From NCBI GenBank assembly GCA_035610835.1, contig CM069454.1, positions 60,494,580 to 60,558,579 on the forward strand: DNA of 64,000 nt, given 5' to 3'. The notes beneath the pieces are model-generated. The model did no database searches and had not been told where the DNA came from. It saw only the letters and a list, made by a program, of their open reading frames with translations. Positions 10,482 through 21,188 of this stretch are shown piece by piece. This stretch comes from Ophiura sarsii. Its lineage: Eukaryota > Echinodermata > Ophiuroidea > Amphilepidida > Ophiuridae. The translations under genes and the position numbers were made by a program. Position 1 is the first letter of the stretch. Each line of letters starts with the position of its first letter.

Positions 10482-10940
10482 TACAATGAAATATGCCAAG
10501 GTCCTCGTGCACGTAATGGGTACTGCGTAAGAAAAATGGAGCAAGATATGAAACTTCACATGTTTTATACTGGATGTGGGGAATGGGGATTACAGATTTT
10601 ATATTTCGTTGATGTTCGGATTAGGGTTGTTTTAAAGGTTTTTATAAAGTCTAAGACGTTAATTACATTTTTGATACTGTTAGAACGTTGAATGAACCCA
10701 TCATCCCTCCAAGAACATTAAATACACCTACAATTCCGGAAATACCTGTTGGAACACTTTGAGGACCCACAGTCCTCCCCATCATTTAATGTTGTTCGGA
10801 ACCGGTTATCTTTACGGTCGAGGGACCCTCAACATTGATTGGTGGGGGGAGGGATATGAGTCAGTAGATTGCTCAATAGAATTTATTTTTGAAGTTTGAA
10901 CTTTCATCACATTCATAATCAATATTCAACGCATTATTAC

Positions 10941-11270
10941 CCCCCGGAATACGACACATTACACCGGCATCCTCCGAATGACCACAGTTATGATTGCCCA
11001 ATCCAATGTGAGCACAATCTATCAGTCTACTTTCAGTTCCTCTGCATCGAAGATCGTCCAACAGAATGCTTCCTGATCCATATCCAAACTGCGCACTGCT
11101 GTATGCCACAACAGCGCCACCAGGATAACCCAGTTCGTTACAGGCCACCGTGGCGTCATTCATGTCCCACGAATCGTCACATATCGTTCCCCATTCGCCA
11201 TCAACGAAAATTTCAACACGGCCGGCGAAAGACGAACCACCCACAAGACGGATGTTGTCCCTGTTATATT
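10941..11270 (-). CDS. SRCR domain exon D
   Basis: 330 bases, phase 1 at both ends. It starts [19 protein letters not shown] and has the six cysteines, with [14 protein letters not shown] near the end. The donor is gtaataatg rather than gtaagaatg, a weaker match to the splice consensus. Splicing of this copy may be less efficient than that of its neighbours; this is an inference. Confidence 0.88.
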
Positions 11271-11629
11271 CTGTTGAAGAGAAGTCCAATAATTTAATTC
11301 AGATACCACGGGTGTACATGCGCGCCTCTTGTATTATGAAAAGATGCCCGATAGATACCGGCATACTCGACTTAGCATAACAGAGGCGCACGCATGCTAG
11401 CAGAAAAGGGCCCTGAACGCAATATAAGTCACATAAATAGTGATGAAAGTGTTATTATCATTTTTAAACTTAAACAAACTTTGACAACTCGATCCAGCAG
11501 TTTTTACCATGGTATTTTGTATTTTGAATACATTGCAATACCGCTGAACTTATGATAGTTCCTACCGTACTCACAACGGAGTGGTCCCTTGTATTTATAC
11601 ATTTTACGTGGACACGCTGGATAATTTAC

Positions 11630-11743
11630 CTTCGGTGCAGTTTTTACCAGTATACCATGCGGTGCAATTACAACGGTATCCATCCTCCAAATCGACGCAT
11701 TCTCCGTTGTTCTTGCACGGGTTCAATAAACACTCGTTTGGAT
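11630..11743 (-). CDS. EGF-like domain exon e
   Basis: 114 bases, phase 1 at both ends, starting [20 protein letters not shown]. It shares the WYTGKNC variant with exon b. The intron beside it lacks the CCCTAA block: sequence jumps from ctttgacaactcgatccagc to agtttttaccatgg near 11493. Confidence 0.88.
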
Positions 11744-11883
11744 CTAAATTGAAATATGTAAGAGTATCTTTGTAAAAGTGGGTAAGTGTAATGCAGTTTC
11801 AGTTATCATCTCTTGTAAAGAGCAATGCCGTATCAGAAAAGATACTTTATAAAACCACTACTATACTTTTATATGAACGAATA

Positions 11884-12558
11884 CAGTGTGTCTCAGATTG
11901 ATCTATACCGAGGTAATACGACTTGTTTTGGTATGAAATTTATTAATATTGACCAAACCGTTTTCATGTATATCTTGCGCAAACGCCCAGATTTCTTAGG
12001 AATTTTAGATTTTGAAAATCGGACATTTGTGATAGAAAATACAGACTTTTTTTTGTAACGATAGTAAATTTTAAGTTTTTTTGTCGAAATTATTCATTAT
12101 AAAGTCTATAAAGTCACCAATCCTTTTAAACATTAAATTATTCTTAAACGTTATTTACATTATTATTGCACCCTCTTCTTATTTAAATTAGCTTTTAGAA
12201 AGCAAAGCTTTAAATGGATAGGGCGGGATTTGATTAGCTTGAGTGGTTTTAACCTTCCTTTCTTTGGCGAGAGTTTTGATTAAACTTATGAGGTGTAGGG
12301 TTTATTGTTTGAAATGCTGGCAGTGCTAGAGAGTATAGCTGTCAAGATAAATTATGTGCCCCAAAATATGAAAATACGTTTTTCATCGATTTTCTATGCT
12401 GTATTGCCACAGCGGAACAAAAAAAAATATATCAATGAAATTATAGGAATAAGTAGGAAACATTTATACCATCCCATCGCAAGTGTTTAGACTTGAAACA
12501 CTATTTATATTTTTTTAATATTTTTGAAACACGGTATAGATCATTCAGAAACACCCTG
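11884..12558. mobile_element. Mariner-type MITE in cassette e
   Basis: TA-flanked, about 675 bases. It is shorter than its siblings because of a small deletion near 12193 (agctttt joined to agaaagcaaagc). Confidence 0.85.
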
Positions 12559-13027
12559 TACAATGAAATATGCCAAGGTTCTCGTGCCTGTAATGGGCAC
12601 TACGTAAGAAAAATGTTGCAAGATATGAAACTTCACATGTTTTTTATTGGTTGTGGGAAATGGGGATTACAGATTTTATATTGTTGATGTTCGGATTAGG
12701 GTTGTTTTGAAGGTTTTTATCAAGTCTAAGACGTTAATTACATTTTTGATACTGTTAGAACGTTAATTGAACCCCTCACTCCTCCAAGAACATTAAATGC
12801 ACCTACAACTCCGGAAATAACTGTTGGAACACTTCGAGGACTTCGTTAAAAACAACCCCAGTACCCCACCATTTAATGTTGGTCTGAAACGGTTATCTTT
12901 ACGGTCGTAGGGACCCTCAACATTAATTGGATGGGGAGGGATATGAGTTAGTAGATTGCTCAATAGAACTTATTTTTGAAGTTTGTACTTTCATCACATT
13001 CATAATCAAAATTCGACGCATTCTTAC

Positions 13028-13345
13028 TACACATTACACCGGCATCCTCCGAATGATGACAGTTATGATTGCCCAATCCAATGTGAGAGCAATCTATCAG
13101 TCTACTTTCAGTTCCTCTGCATCGAAGATCGTCCAACAGAATGCTTCCTGATCCATATCCAAAGTACGCACTGCTGTAAGCCACAACAGCGCCCCCAGGA
13201 TAACCAAGTTCGTTACAGGCCACCGTGGCGTCATTTATGTCCCACGAATCGTCACATATAGTTCCCCATTCGCCATCAACGAAAATTTCAACACGTCCGG
13301 TGAAAGCCGAACCACCCACAAGACGGATGTTGTCGCTGTTTACTT
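13028..13345 (-). CDS. SRCR domain exon E (short-tail form)
   Basis: 318 bases, phase 1 at both ends. It begins [20 protein letters not shown], and the last cysteine is next to the donor gtaagaatg, as in exon C. Six cysteines are intact. LIDCSHIG and YSSAYFG distinguish this copy. It is the first SRCR exon in reading direction and follows EGF exon f. Confidence 0.9.
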
Positions 13346-13415
13346 CTGTTGAAGAGAATTCCAATAATTTAATTTAGATACCACGGGTGTACATGCGCGC
13401 CTCTCGTATTATGGA

Positions 13416-13935
13416 AAGATGCCCGATAGATACCGGCATATTCGATTTAGCATAACAGAGGCGCACGCATGCTAGCAGAAAAGGGCCCTGAACGCAATTT
13501 AAACCACATAAATTGTGATTTTTCCAATTGGTCCAGTAAAAGTGAGCCGCTAACCCTAACCCTAACCCCAATACTTACCCTAACCCCAACCCTCATCCTA
13601 ATACTAACCGTAACGTGTGCTTCTCTCCATCCAGTTGCTTGGATGGGGAGTTATAACTTTATGGTGAAGGTGACATTAAACGCAGTTTTTACCATGGTAA
13701 AAGATGCCCGATAGATACCGGCATATTCGATTTAGCATAACAGAGGCGCACGCATGCTAGCAGAAAAGGGCCCTGAACGCAATTTAAACCACATAAATTG
13801 TGATTTTTCCAATTGGTCCAGTAAAAGTGAGCCGCTAACCTAACCCCAACCCTCATCCTAATACTAACCGTAACGTGTGCTTCTCTCCATCCAGTTGCTT
13901 GGATGGGGAGTTGTAACTTTATGGTGAAGGTGACA
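13416..13935. repeat. Local tandem duplication of about 280 bases
   Basis: The stretch from agatgcccgatagatacc through the CCCTAA block to cgcagtttttaccatggta occurs at 13416-13697 and again from 13698. The second copy has a shorter CCCTAA block. The duplication is confined to one intron and adds no exon. Confidence 0.85.
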
Positions 13936-14073
13936 TTAAACGCAGTTTTTACCATGGTATTTTGTATTTGAATACGTTGCAATTTCGCCGAACTTATGAT
14001 AGATCCTACCGTACTCACAACGCAGTAGTCCCTTGGATTTAGACATTTTACGTGGACACGCTGGATAATTTAC

Positions 14074-14187
14074 CTTCAGTGCAGTTTTTACCAGTATACC
14101 ATGCGGTGCAATTACACCGGTATCCATCCTCCAAATCGACGCATTCTCCGTTGTTCTTGCACGGGTTCAATAAACACTCGTTTGGAT
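14074..14187 (-). CDS. EGF-like domain exon f
   Basis: 114 bases, phase 1 at both ends, starting [20 protein letters not shown]. It reads [18 protein letters not shown]: the GYRCNCAA segment has become RCNCTA and GY has become WY. Six cysteines intact. It is the first exon of the EGF/SRCR array in reading direction. Confidence 0.87.
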
Positions 14188-14327
14188 CTAAATTGAAATA
14201 TGTAAGAATATCTTTGTAAAGGTTGTTGTATGTAATGCAGTTTTAGTTATGTAGCATCTCTTGTAAAGAGCAATGCCGTATCAGAAAAGATACTTTATAA
14301 AACCACTACTATACTCATGAACGAATA

Positions 14328-15025
14328 CAGTGTGTCTCAGAATGATCTATACCGAGGTAATACGACTTTTTTCGGTATGAACTTTATTAATATTGACCAA
14401 ACCGTTTTCATGTATATCTTGCGCAAACGCCCAGATTTCTTAGGAATTTTAGGTTTTGAAAATCAGATATTTGAGATGGAAAATACAGACTTTTTTGTGA
14501 CGATAGTAGATTTTAAGTTTTTTGTCGAAATTATTCATTATAAAGTCTATAAAGTCACCAATCCTTTTAAACATCAAATTATTCTGAAACGTTATTCGCA
14601 TTATTATTACACTCTGTTCTTATTTTAATTAGCTTTTTGAAAACAATCGATTGTTGTGTGCATAGAAAACAAAGCTTTGATTGAATAGGGCAGGATTTAT
14701 TTAGCTTGAGTGGTTTTAACCTTCCTTTCTTTAGCGGGAGTTTTGATTAAACTTATGAGGTGTAGGGTTTATTGTTTGAAAAGCTGGTAGTGCTAGATAG
14801 AATAGCTGTGAAGATGAATAATGTGAGCCAAAATATGAAAATACGTTTTTCATAGATTTTCTATTATGTCTTGCCACAGCGGAACAAAAAGAGATATCTC
14901 AATGAGATTATATGAATAAGTAGGAAACATTTATACCATCCCATCGCAAATGTTTAGACTTGAAACACTATTTATATTTTTCATATTTTTTTGAAACACG
15001 GTATAGATCATTCTGAGTCACCCTG
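14328..15025. mobile_element. Mariner-type MITE in cassette f
   Basis: TA-flanked copy, about 700 bases. The longest of the plus-strand ORFs seen in this family (103 codons) lies here, but it is not conserved in the sister copies and shows no transposase motif. Confidence 0.85.
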
Positions 15026-15513
15026 TACATTGAAATATGCCAAGGTCCTCGTGCCCGTAATGGGCACTACGTAAGAAAAATGGTGCAAGAAATGAAACTT
15101 CACATGTTTTATATTGGTTGTGGGGAATGGGGATTACAGATTTATATCGTTGATGTTCGGATTAGGGTTGTTTTAAAGGTTGTTATAAAGTCTAAGACGT
15201 TAATTATATTTTTGATACTGTTAGAGCGTTGAATGATTAACCTATCATCCCTCGAAGAACATTAAATACACCTACAATTTCGGAAATAACTGTTAGAACA
15301 CTTTGAGGACTTCGTTTACACAACCCCTCAGTCCCTCCCCTCCCCGTTTCATTGTTGTTCGGAACTGTTTCATCTCCACGGTCGTGGGCACCCTCAACAT
15401 TGAATGGTGGGGAGGGATACGAGTTATAGCTCAAGCTCTCCATACAAGTTTGTTGCAAAATCAGCGATTGAAAATGGTCCCTAAACGTGGGATATTAACG
15501 GAGAAGTGGACAC

Positions 15514-15730
15514 CAATTTTCTTGAATTGTATTTTCGAACCCGTTATCTGGATACATTGCCGTGCATGTTAAGGTATGATTTCCCGGTACAAACGTGTCT
15601 TGTCTGTTACACGATGGAACAATGTTTTGATCCGTAACGGGGTTCTTAAATTGAGGTATATGCCACATTACATCATTTGGAGTGTCAAAATTTAAATCTT
15701 CCGGGCATGAGACAACAGGAGGCAAATTAT
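15514..15730 (-). CDS. HYR-like domain exon (3' border uncertain)
   Basis: Acceptor aataacag at 15731-15734; phase 1. The protein starts DNLPPVVSCPEDLNF and continues VMWHIPQFKNPVTD, VPSCNRQDTFVPGNHTLTC and TAMYPDNGFENTIQENW. This follows the HYR (hyalin repeat) pattern: PP-x-V-x-CP near the start, W-x-x-P, F-x-x-G...L-x-C-x-A. HYR is an Ig-like extracellular adhesion fold. The end is unclear: a gtgtcc donor at 15513 would give phase 2, unlike the phase-1 array, and an in-frame stop follows at 15495-15497. The usual C-x-F-x-V ending is not visible, so the exon may be decayed or continue elsewhere. Confidence 0.5.
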
Positions 15731-15965
15731 CTGTTATTATTGTAAACATTTTCGGTTATAAATTTAACACCTCTAATAAGGATTCTAATTAGTGAGAATT
15801 CATTGCCTATTTTCCCGGACTTTTTTTTACTACGACGTTCTATTTCCTATCGGAATATCGTATTACACTACCGTGTTTAATACTACTGGTGGTTTACTGG
15901 TTTACCAGTATCTGGGACCTAAAGGACACCTTTTCGGATTTATTATCGATAGTTTATCCAAAAAG

Positions 15966-16240
15966 AGAGTTGGTTAACGTGTATTTAGTGCATTGTGAAA
16001 GATTATTTAGAACATTTCTTTTTTATTGCATCGAAAGTAAATTTTAAATGCTGAAAGATCACAATATAATATATTCATCTAAGAAGAGTTTAACATGAGC
16101 AAATTACTAAGATGATAGATTTTTGTATGTGCCAATCTTGACAAATATTTTTGATACGCTACATGGATTTTGTTATGTAATGCAACCATACACAGTCATA
16201 TGAAAAAAGTAAAAAATATGTAAAGATCGTATTTTTGAAG
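15966..16240. repeat. Intronic segment duplicated at 1-270
   Basis: See 1-270. The order of short matching blocks is preserved over the whole length with many point differences, so the duplication is old. Confidence 0.6.
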
Positions 16241-16282
16241 AAAAAGTATAAAACAATGATATATCTTTGATGTGTGAATGTA

Positions 16283-16772
16283 CAGTGGCGTGCGCAGAAT
16301 ATTGTGAACGGGGGGGGGGGGGGGGGGGGCGGGCACCTGGCCATAAATGAAATTCCCCCGACTCAGGTTCTTCTCAATTCCCCCGATGTACCTCGTGAAT
16401 TTCACGTAAGTGGGGGTGGTGGTGGTGGGGGTGGGGGGGGGGGGGGGGGGGGTAAGGTTGAAAAAAATTCACAAGGTCAAAACATTTCGCACAGTCCTAA
16501 AAGACAGCACAGTCAAAAAATAAGGGACAATTATTAGAGTTTTCATCAGTTTTCTCTATAACATTTTTTTTTTCACCAACCTTGTGCATAAATTTGTCGA
16601 CTACATGTACAAATTTGTCGACAATTTGTCTGTTTGGATTACACCCCTCGCCACAAAATAAAAACCTCTACCGACGGCCAAGCCCCCGACTGGCAGTAGT
16701 TTCCCTCGACTGAGTCAATAGCCCCCCGCCCCCCTCCCCACCCCCCCCCCCACCCCATTTGGCACGCTACTG
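16283..16772. mobile_element. hAT-type MITE with G/C tracts
   Basis: 490 bases with inverted ends CAGTGGCGTGC and GCACGCTACTG. They are flanked by an exact 8-base direct repeat TGAATGTA (16275-16282 and 16773-16780). An 8-base duplication with CAGTGGCGT ends is the hallmark of hAT transposons. The interior has long G runs (16311-16329, 16431-16452) and C runs (16740-16751) and no transposase. Confidence 0.9.
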
Positions 16773-16780
16773 TGAATGTA

Positions 16781-17475
16781 TGCAAAATGTGTAAATGATA
16801 AATAAATAAGGTTGACAGAGTCATAAATCCAACCGATTATCTTCATTACAATTCATAGACTGTTGATTTGGACAAATTCCAATTAACGTGACAGGAACCA
16901 CAATATGGACCAATCACCATGATCACGCCGACATCGACATGGTTTAGATGATAATGGTTGTGAGCTGCTTCATTGAAGCAACACATCCCCGCATATATCA
17001 TTTCATCTTAGAGTTTTACACCTTATATAGATGAGGTTTAAATTAGTAGAATGAATATCGATTTGTAGAACGGCAGGAGAAAACTGTGTCACTCTTCTGT
17101 AAAAATGGGCGAAGCCGTGCTGCATGAACAACGAATCAAACAAAACGCATGCACTAAACACGTCACACACGCCGCGGAGTGCAGTGATACATGTACATTT
17201 TCAATGCACTCAACGTATTTTAGTTTCCTGCTTTCTGATTGGTCCAAAACTACTAAGAGTGTTTGAATTGTAATTAGTATCCGATCAAATCTAGATACAA
17301 ATGTTGTCCAGGCGGTCGATGCTTATTTGTGTCCACTGTTTGATGTTGTTTATTCAATTCCTTATTGGCCTGTCCCTCTTTCTTAATTCCATCTTTCCCT
17401 CCGTACAAAATGATATTTAACACCATTTGACTGCGTTCAACGGTCAATACGTCAACTGCCTGTTTTCTAAGATCT
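16781..17475. other. Spacer before the CCP array, no gene seen
   Basis: AT-rich sequence without a recognised exon on either strand. It separates the hAT MITE from the first CCP cassette. Confidence 0.5.
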
Positions 17476-18147
17476 TATTTACAATTCATAAATGTCTGAA
17501 ATATATGATCGTCTCTATTCCTCTTTTTATATTCAAACATACCTCCAACATATTTTCAGAAACCTTTCCTAAGTCTATCTCTATAATTACTGAACAAAAT
17601 ACTAGACATGGTTGTACTTATTATTATGCATTTCTCATGGTTATTCCAAATATTGTATTAAATTCAATAATTTTGACATTTTTGAAATATTTTATACAAA
17701 TATGGTAATGTCGTCTGCAGAAGCCTGCCGCGTGGAAAGTAAGTACACTCGGGAGATACATCCGGGATATCGCGAAATGTATGAAGTGTGATCAGCTAGG
17801 TAACGTTTCGGCAACCACTGTTACGTTTACACATGCTTGGTAGTAAGTCATTAGCTATTGCTGTCAACGCTAGGTGGTTGATTAGCGACGGCCCTGCAGT
17901 TCCTAGATTTCCACTACTTTTGTTTCCATCTCATGTATGTTACTGAACTATTGCTCGTCACATGTGCTCTCTGGAGAAAAACATCTAGAAACTACCTTGT
18001 GTCGGTAGCAGTAGTTAACCACTCACTGCCAATCATGTGTAAAGGCAACAGTAATTGCTTTCGATACGATAGTTCACAAACATGTTTAACAATCTATCAT
18101 CAATTTAACTTCCGTTGTTTTATATTCGATATAAAAAAATAGCTTAC

Positions 18148-18357
18148 ATTGACATGTTGGTTGATTAACATCCCAGTGTCCACCGTGTAAAGAATCGACT
18201 CCGGCGCCTGCTACACATGTCATAGTTGCGATCTCGTCTACTAGGCAATACCCAATGTCGCATTGGATTGAGCACGATGTACCGATAGTATACTCGTCAG
18301 ATTCGCAGCTTATTTGACCGTGTTGCATTGGTTCTGGGTCCGGACATCGTGACGCTG
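18148..18357 (-). CDS. CCP domain exon A1
   Basis: 210 bases, phase 1 at both ends, donor gtaagc. The acceptor is a tandem aagcag, so the exon may start three bases later (18354). The protein reads ASRCPDPEPMQHGQISC, DEYTIGTSCSIQCDIGYC, IATMTCVAG and HWDVNQPTCQ. Besides the four CCP cysteines there are extra pairs (ISC, TSC, GYC), a pattern shared with the CCP exons at 43.3 and 46.1 kb. This suggests an additional disulphide within the domain. Last exon of the array in reading direction. Confidence 0.9.
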
Positions 18358-18429
18358 CTTGGAATAAATATTGCAAAGATGAATTAACTGCAGCCACAGC
18401 AGACCAATATAATCAACAACAGCAGCAAA

Positions 18430-18485
18430 ATCAACAACAGCGATAACAACACAACAACAGCAACAACAACACTTATTACAACAAG
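18430..18485. repeat. CAA-rich microsatellite
   Basis: Imperfect (CAA)n in the intron upstream of exon A1, repeated at the same place in all cassettes (about 20612, 22813, 26741). Confidence 0.85.
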
Positions 18486-18774
18486 GGGTTGAGATACGTC
18501 CACATACATTATTATTTCAAGTATAAGGCACTTTATACTTTAATTACTCTAGACCCAGGTGTATTTAAATGGGTAAACGGTATCTTCAGTGCTTGTAAGG
18601 TAACAGACTCGCCGTGGAGGAAGTGTAGCGAGCCCCACACAGCAATATTATTAAAAGGAGTAAGTCTATCGCTTTAAAGGAGATGGGCACTCCGCTCCTA
18701 GGATTACAGGATCAATCGCCTTTACCTTCCAGCTGCATTTATGTTATATTTGAGTGTCCCCCCAAATCACTCAC

Positions 18775-18987
18775 CTGAACAAGTTGGCATTCCCCCTACC
18801 CAAATTCCAATACATGAAGAAGAGGAGGAAGCATAAAAGGCTTCACATTGAAGCTGTCGGAGTGAACTTTCACCATCCATTGTGTAGCCTGGATTGCATC
18901 TTAACTCACACAGAGCACCATAGTTATTATCACAAGTGCCAACAATACGACTATTGTAAGAAGGCGTCAGGCGTGGACAATTGATCG
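18775..18987 (-). CDS. CCP domain exon B1
   Basis: 213 bases, phase 1 at both ends, donor gtgagt, acceptor aactag. The protein reads INCPRLTPSYNSRIVGTC, NNYGALCELRCNPGYTM, LRQLQCEAF, SSSSSCIGIWVGGMPTC. It has the N-C-P start, GY.M.G turn, W before the last cysteine, and extra cysteines as in exon A. SSSSSC is coded by a TCC/TCT run that may vary in length. It is spliced to exon A1 with serine or alanine at the junction codons. Confidence 0.9.
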
Positions 18988-20348
18988 CTAGTTGTAACCG
19001 GATAGGAATACAAGAAGATGAATAATTATGCATGGAGAATACCGTATGTTGTGTATAAATCCAAAATAAATGACAGATGTATCTCACTGAATTCATGATG
19101 TGTTGCAGTTTCTATAAAAACTTAGAAAACTGGAGATGAACTTACCGGTCTGATGATGCTACGAGTACGGTATTGAAACGTCATTTGCCATTAGATTCCC
19201 CCATAAAACACCAACAAGACGAACATAAGATAGGAATTTGAAGGACTGGCTGAGACCATATTGGAATAGTTTTATTGTAGAACATACCCAATGTATATGG
19301 GTGACGGCGATAGACTCATCAAATTTCACCACGACTTATATGACATTTATACATTAATTTACTAATATGGAAGAGCGAATGCCTAACAGTATATACGAAC
19401 ACAACATGGACATGGCAGAAATGAGCTGCCGGAGGGAGCCGGGGCGAAAACATTTCCCATGAGCCCTGCAACACAAGATTCATATAGTCACCGAAAAATG
19501 CCCCCGCCCGACCCCCGCTTCACGCTCAATTTACAATTCATAAATGTCTGAAATATATGATCGTTTCTATTCCTGTTTTATTCAAACACACCTCAAACAT
19601 ATTTTTCAGAAACCTTTCCAAAGTATATCTCAAGAATTACTGAACAAAATACTAGGCATGGTTGTACTTATTATTATGCATTTCTCATTGTGATTCTAAA
19701 TATTGTATTAAAATCAATAATCTTGACATTTTTAAAATATTCTATACAAATATTGTAATGTCGTCTGCAGAAGCCTGCCGCGGGGAAAGTATTCACAATG
19801 GAAAGGGTTTTATTTATATGACGGAGTTATCATTTTTCAAGTTATCAACCATGATTCAGTTTCATTATCAATCGAGAAATGAAATATTTAGCAATTATGA
19901 GCTCACTTTCAGATATGGCAGAAGTCTTTTCGCATGTACACTCGGGAGATACATCCGGGATATCGCGAAATGTATGAAATGTGATCAGCTAGGTAACGTT
20001 TTGGTAACCACTGTTACGTTTACACATGATTGGTAGTGAGTTATTAGCTATTGCTGTCCACGCTAGGTGGTTGATAAGCGACGACCCTGCAGTTCCTAGC
20101 TTTCCACTACTTTCGTTTCCATCTCATGTATGTTAATGAACTATTGCTCGTCACATGTGCTCTCTGGAGAAAAACATCTAGAAACTACCTTGTGTCGGTA
20201 GCAACAGTAGTTAACCACTCACTGCCAATCATGTGTTGGTAAAGGCAACAGTAATTGCTTTCGATACGATAGTTCACAAACATGTTTAACAATCTATCAT
20301 CAATTCTACTTCCGTTGATTTATTTTCGATATGAAAAAAATGGCTTAC

Positions 20349-20558
20349 ATTGACATGATGGTTGATTAACATCCCAGTGTCCACCGTGTAAAGAATCGAC
20401 TCCGGCGCCTGCTACACATGTCATAGCTGCGATCTCGTGTACTAGGCAATACCCAATGTCGCATTGGATTGAACACGATGTACCGATAGTATACTCGTCA
20501 GATTCGCAGATTATTTGACCGTGTTGCATTGGTTCTGGGTCCGGACATCGTGATGCTG
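20349..20558 (-). CDS. CCP domain exon A2
   Basis: 210 bases, phase 1 at both ends. It differs from A1 at only a few codons, for example QIICESDEY and LVHEIAAMTC. Tandem acceptor aagcag is kept. The domain is intact. Confidence 0.92.
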
Positions 20559-20975
20559 CTTGGAATAAATATTGCAAAGATGAATTAACTGCAGCCACAG
20601 CAGACCAATATAATCAACAACAGCAGCAAAAACAAAAACAGCGATAACAACACAACAACAGCAACAACAACAATTATTACAACAAGGGGTTGAGATACGT
20701 CCACATACATTATTATTTCAAGTATAAGGCACTTTATACTTTAATTACTCTAGACCCAGGTGTATTTAAATGGGTAAACGGTATCTTCAGTGCTTGTAAG
20801 GTAACAGACTCGCCGTGGAGGAAGTGTAGCGAGCCCCACACAGCAATATTATAAAAAGGAGTAAGTTTATGGCTTTAAAGGAGATGGGCACTCCGCTCCT
20901 AGGATTACAGGATCAATCGCCTTTACCTTCCAGCTGCATTTATGTTATATTTGAGTGTCCCCCCAAATCACTCAC

Positions 20976-21188
20976 CTGAACAAGTTGGCATTCCCCCTAC
21001 CCAAATTCCAATACATGAAGAAGAGGAGGAAGCATAAAAGGCTTCACATTGAAGCTGTCGGAGTGAACTTTCACCATCCATTGTGTAGCCTGGATTGCAT
21101 CTTAACTCACACAGAGCACCATAGTTATTATCACAAGTGCCAACAATACGACTATTGGAAGAAGGCGTCAGGCGTGGACAATTGATCG
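20976..21188 (-). CDS. CCP domain exon B2
   Basis: 213 bases, phase 1 at both ends. Almost identical to B1; LTPSSNSRIV replaces LTPSYNSRIV. Spliced to A2 downstream. Confidence 0.92.

Larger units (their letters stand above)
1470..15435. repeat. Tandem array of about 2.26-kb EGF/SRCR cassettes
   Basis: The same ordered sequence recurs about six times: SRCR exon, agataccggcatattcga, gcgcacgcatgctagcag, a degenerate CCCTAA block, EGF exon, mariner-type MITE, and a block ending near gggagggatatgag. SRCR exon starts (minus strand) are at 3739, 5996, 8256, 11270 and 13345, giving spacings of 2257, 2260, 3014 and 2075. One unit (around 9.0 kb) lost its SRCR exon, one (around 2.55 kb) lost its EGF exon, and the terminal units are partial. 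The right end, near 15435, still has the segment that lies beside the SRCR exon in other units. Copies look roughly 90 percent alike by eye, clearly older than the CCP array. Confidence 0.9.

Noticed and set aside
14317..14628. Repeated plus-strand ORFs starting MNEYSVSQ as a possible gene family
   Set aside because: They lie inside the mariner-type MITE, begin at its left end, and differ in length and frame from copy to copy.
19662..20036. 124-codon plus-strand ORF repeated in CCP cassettes
   Set aside because: It is broken in cassettes 1 and 4, overlaps intronic sequence of the minus-strand gene, and has no recognisable domain.
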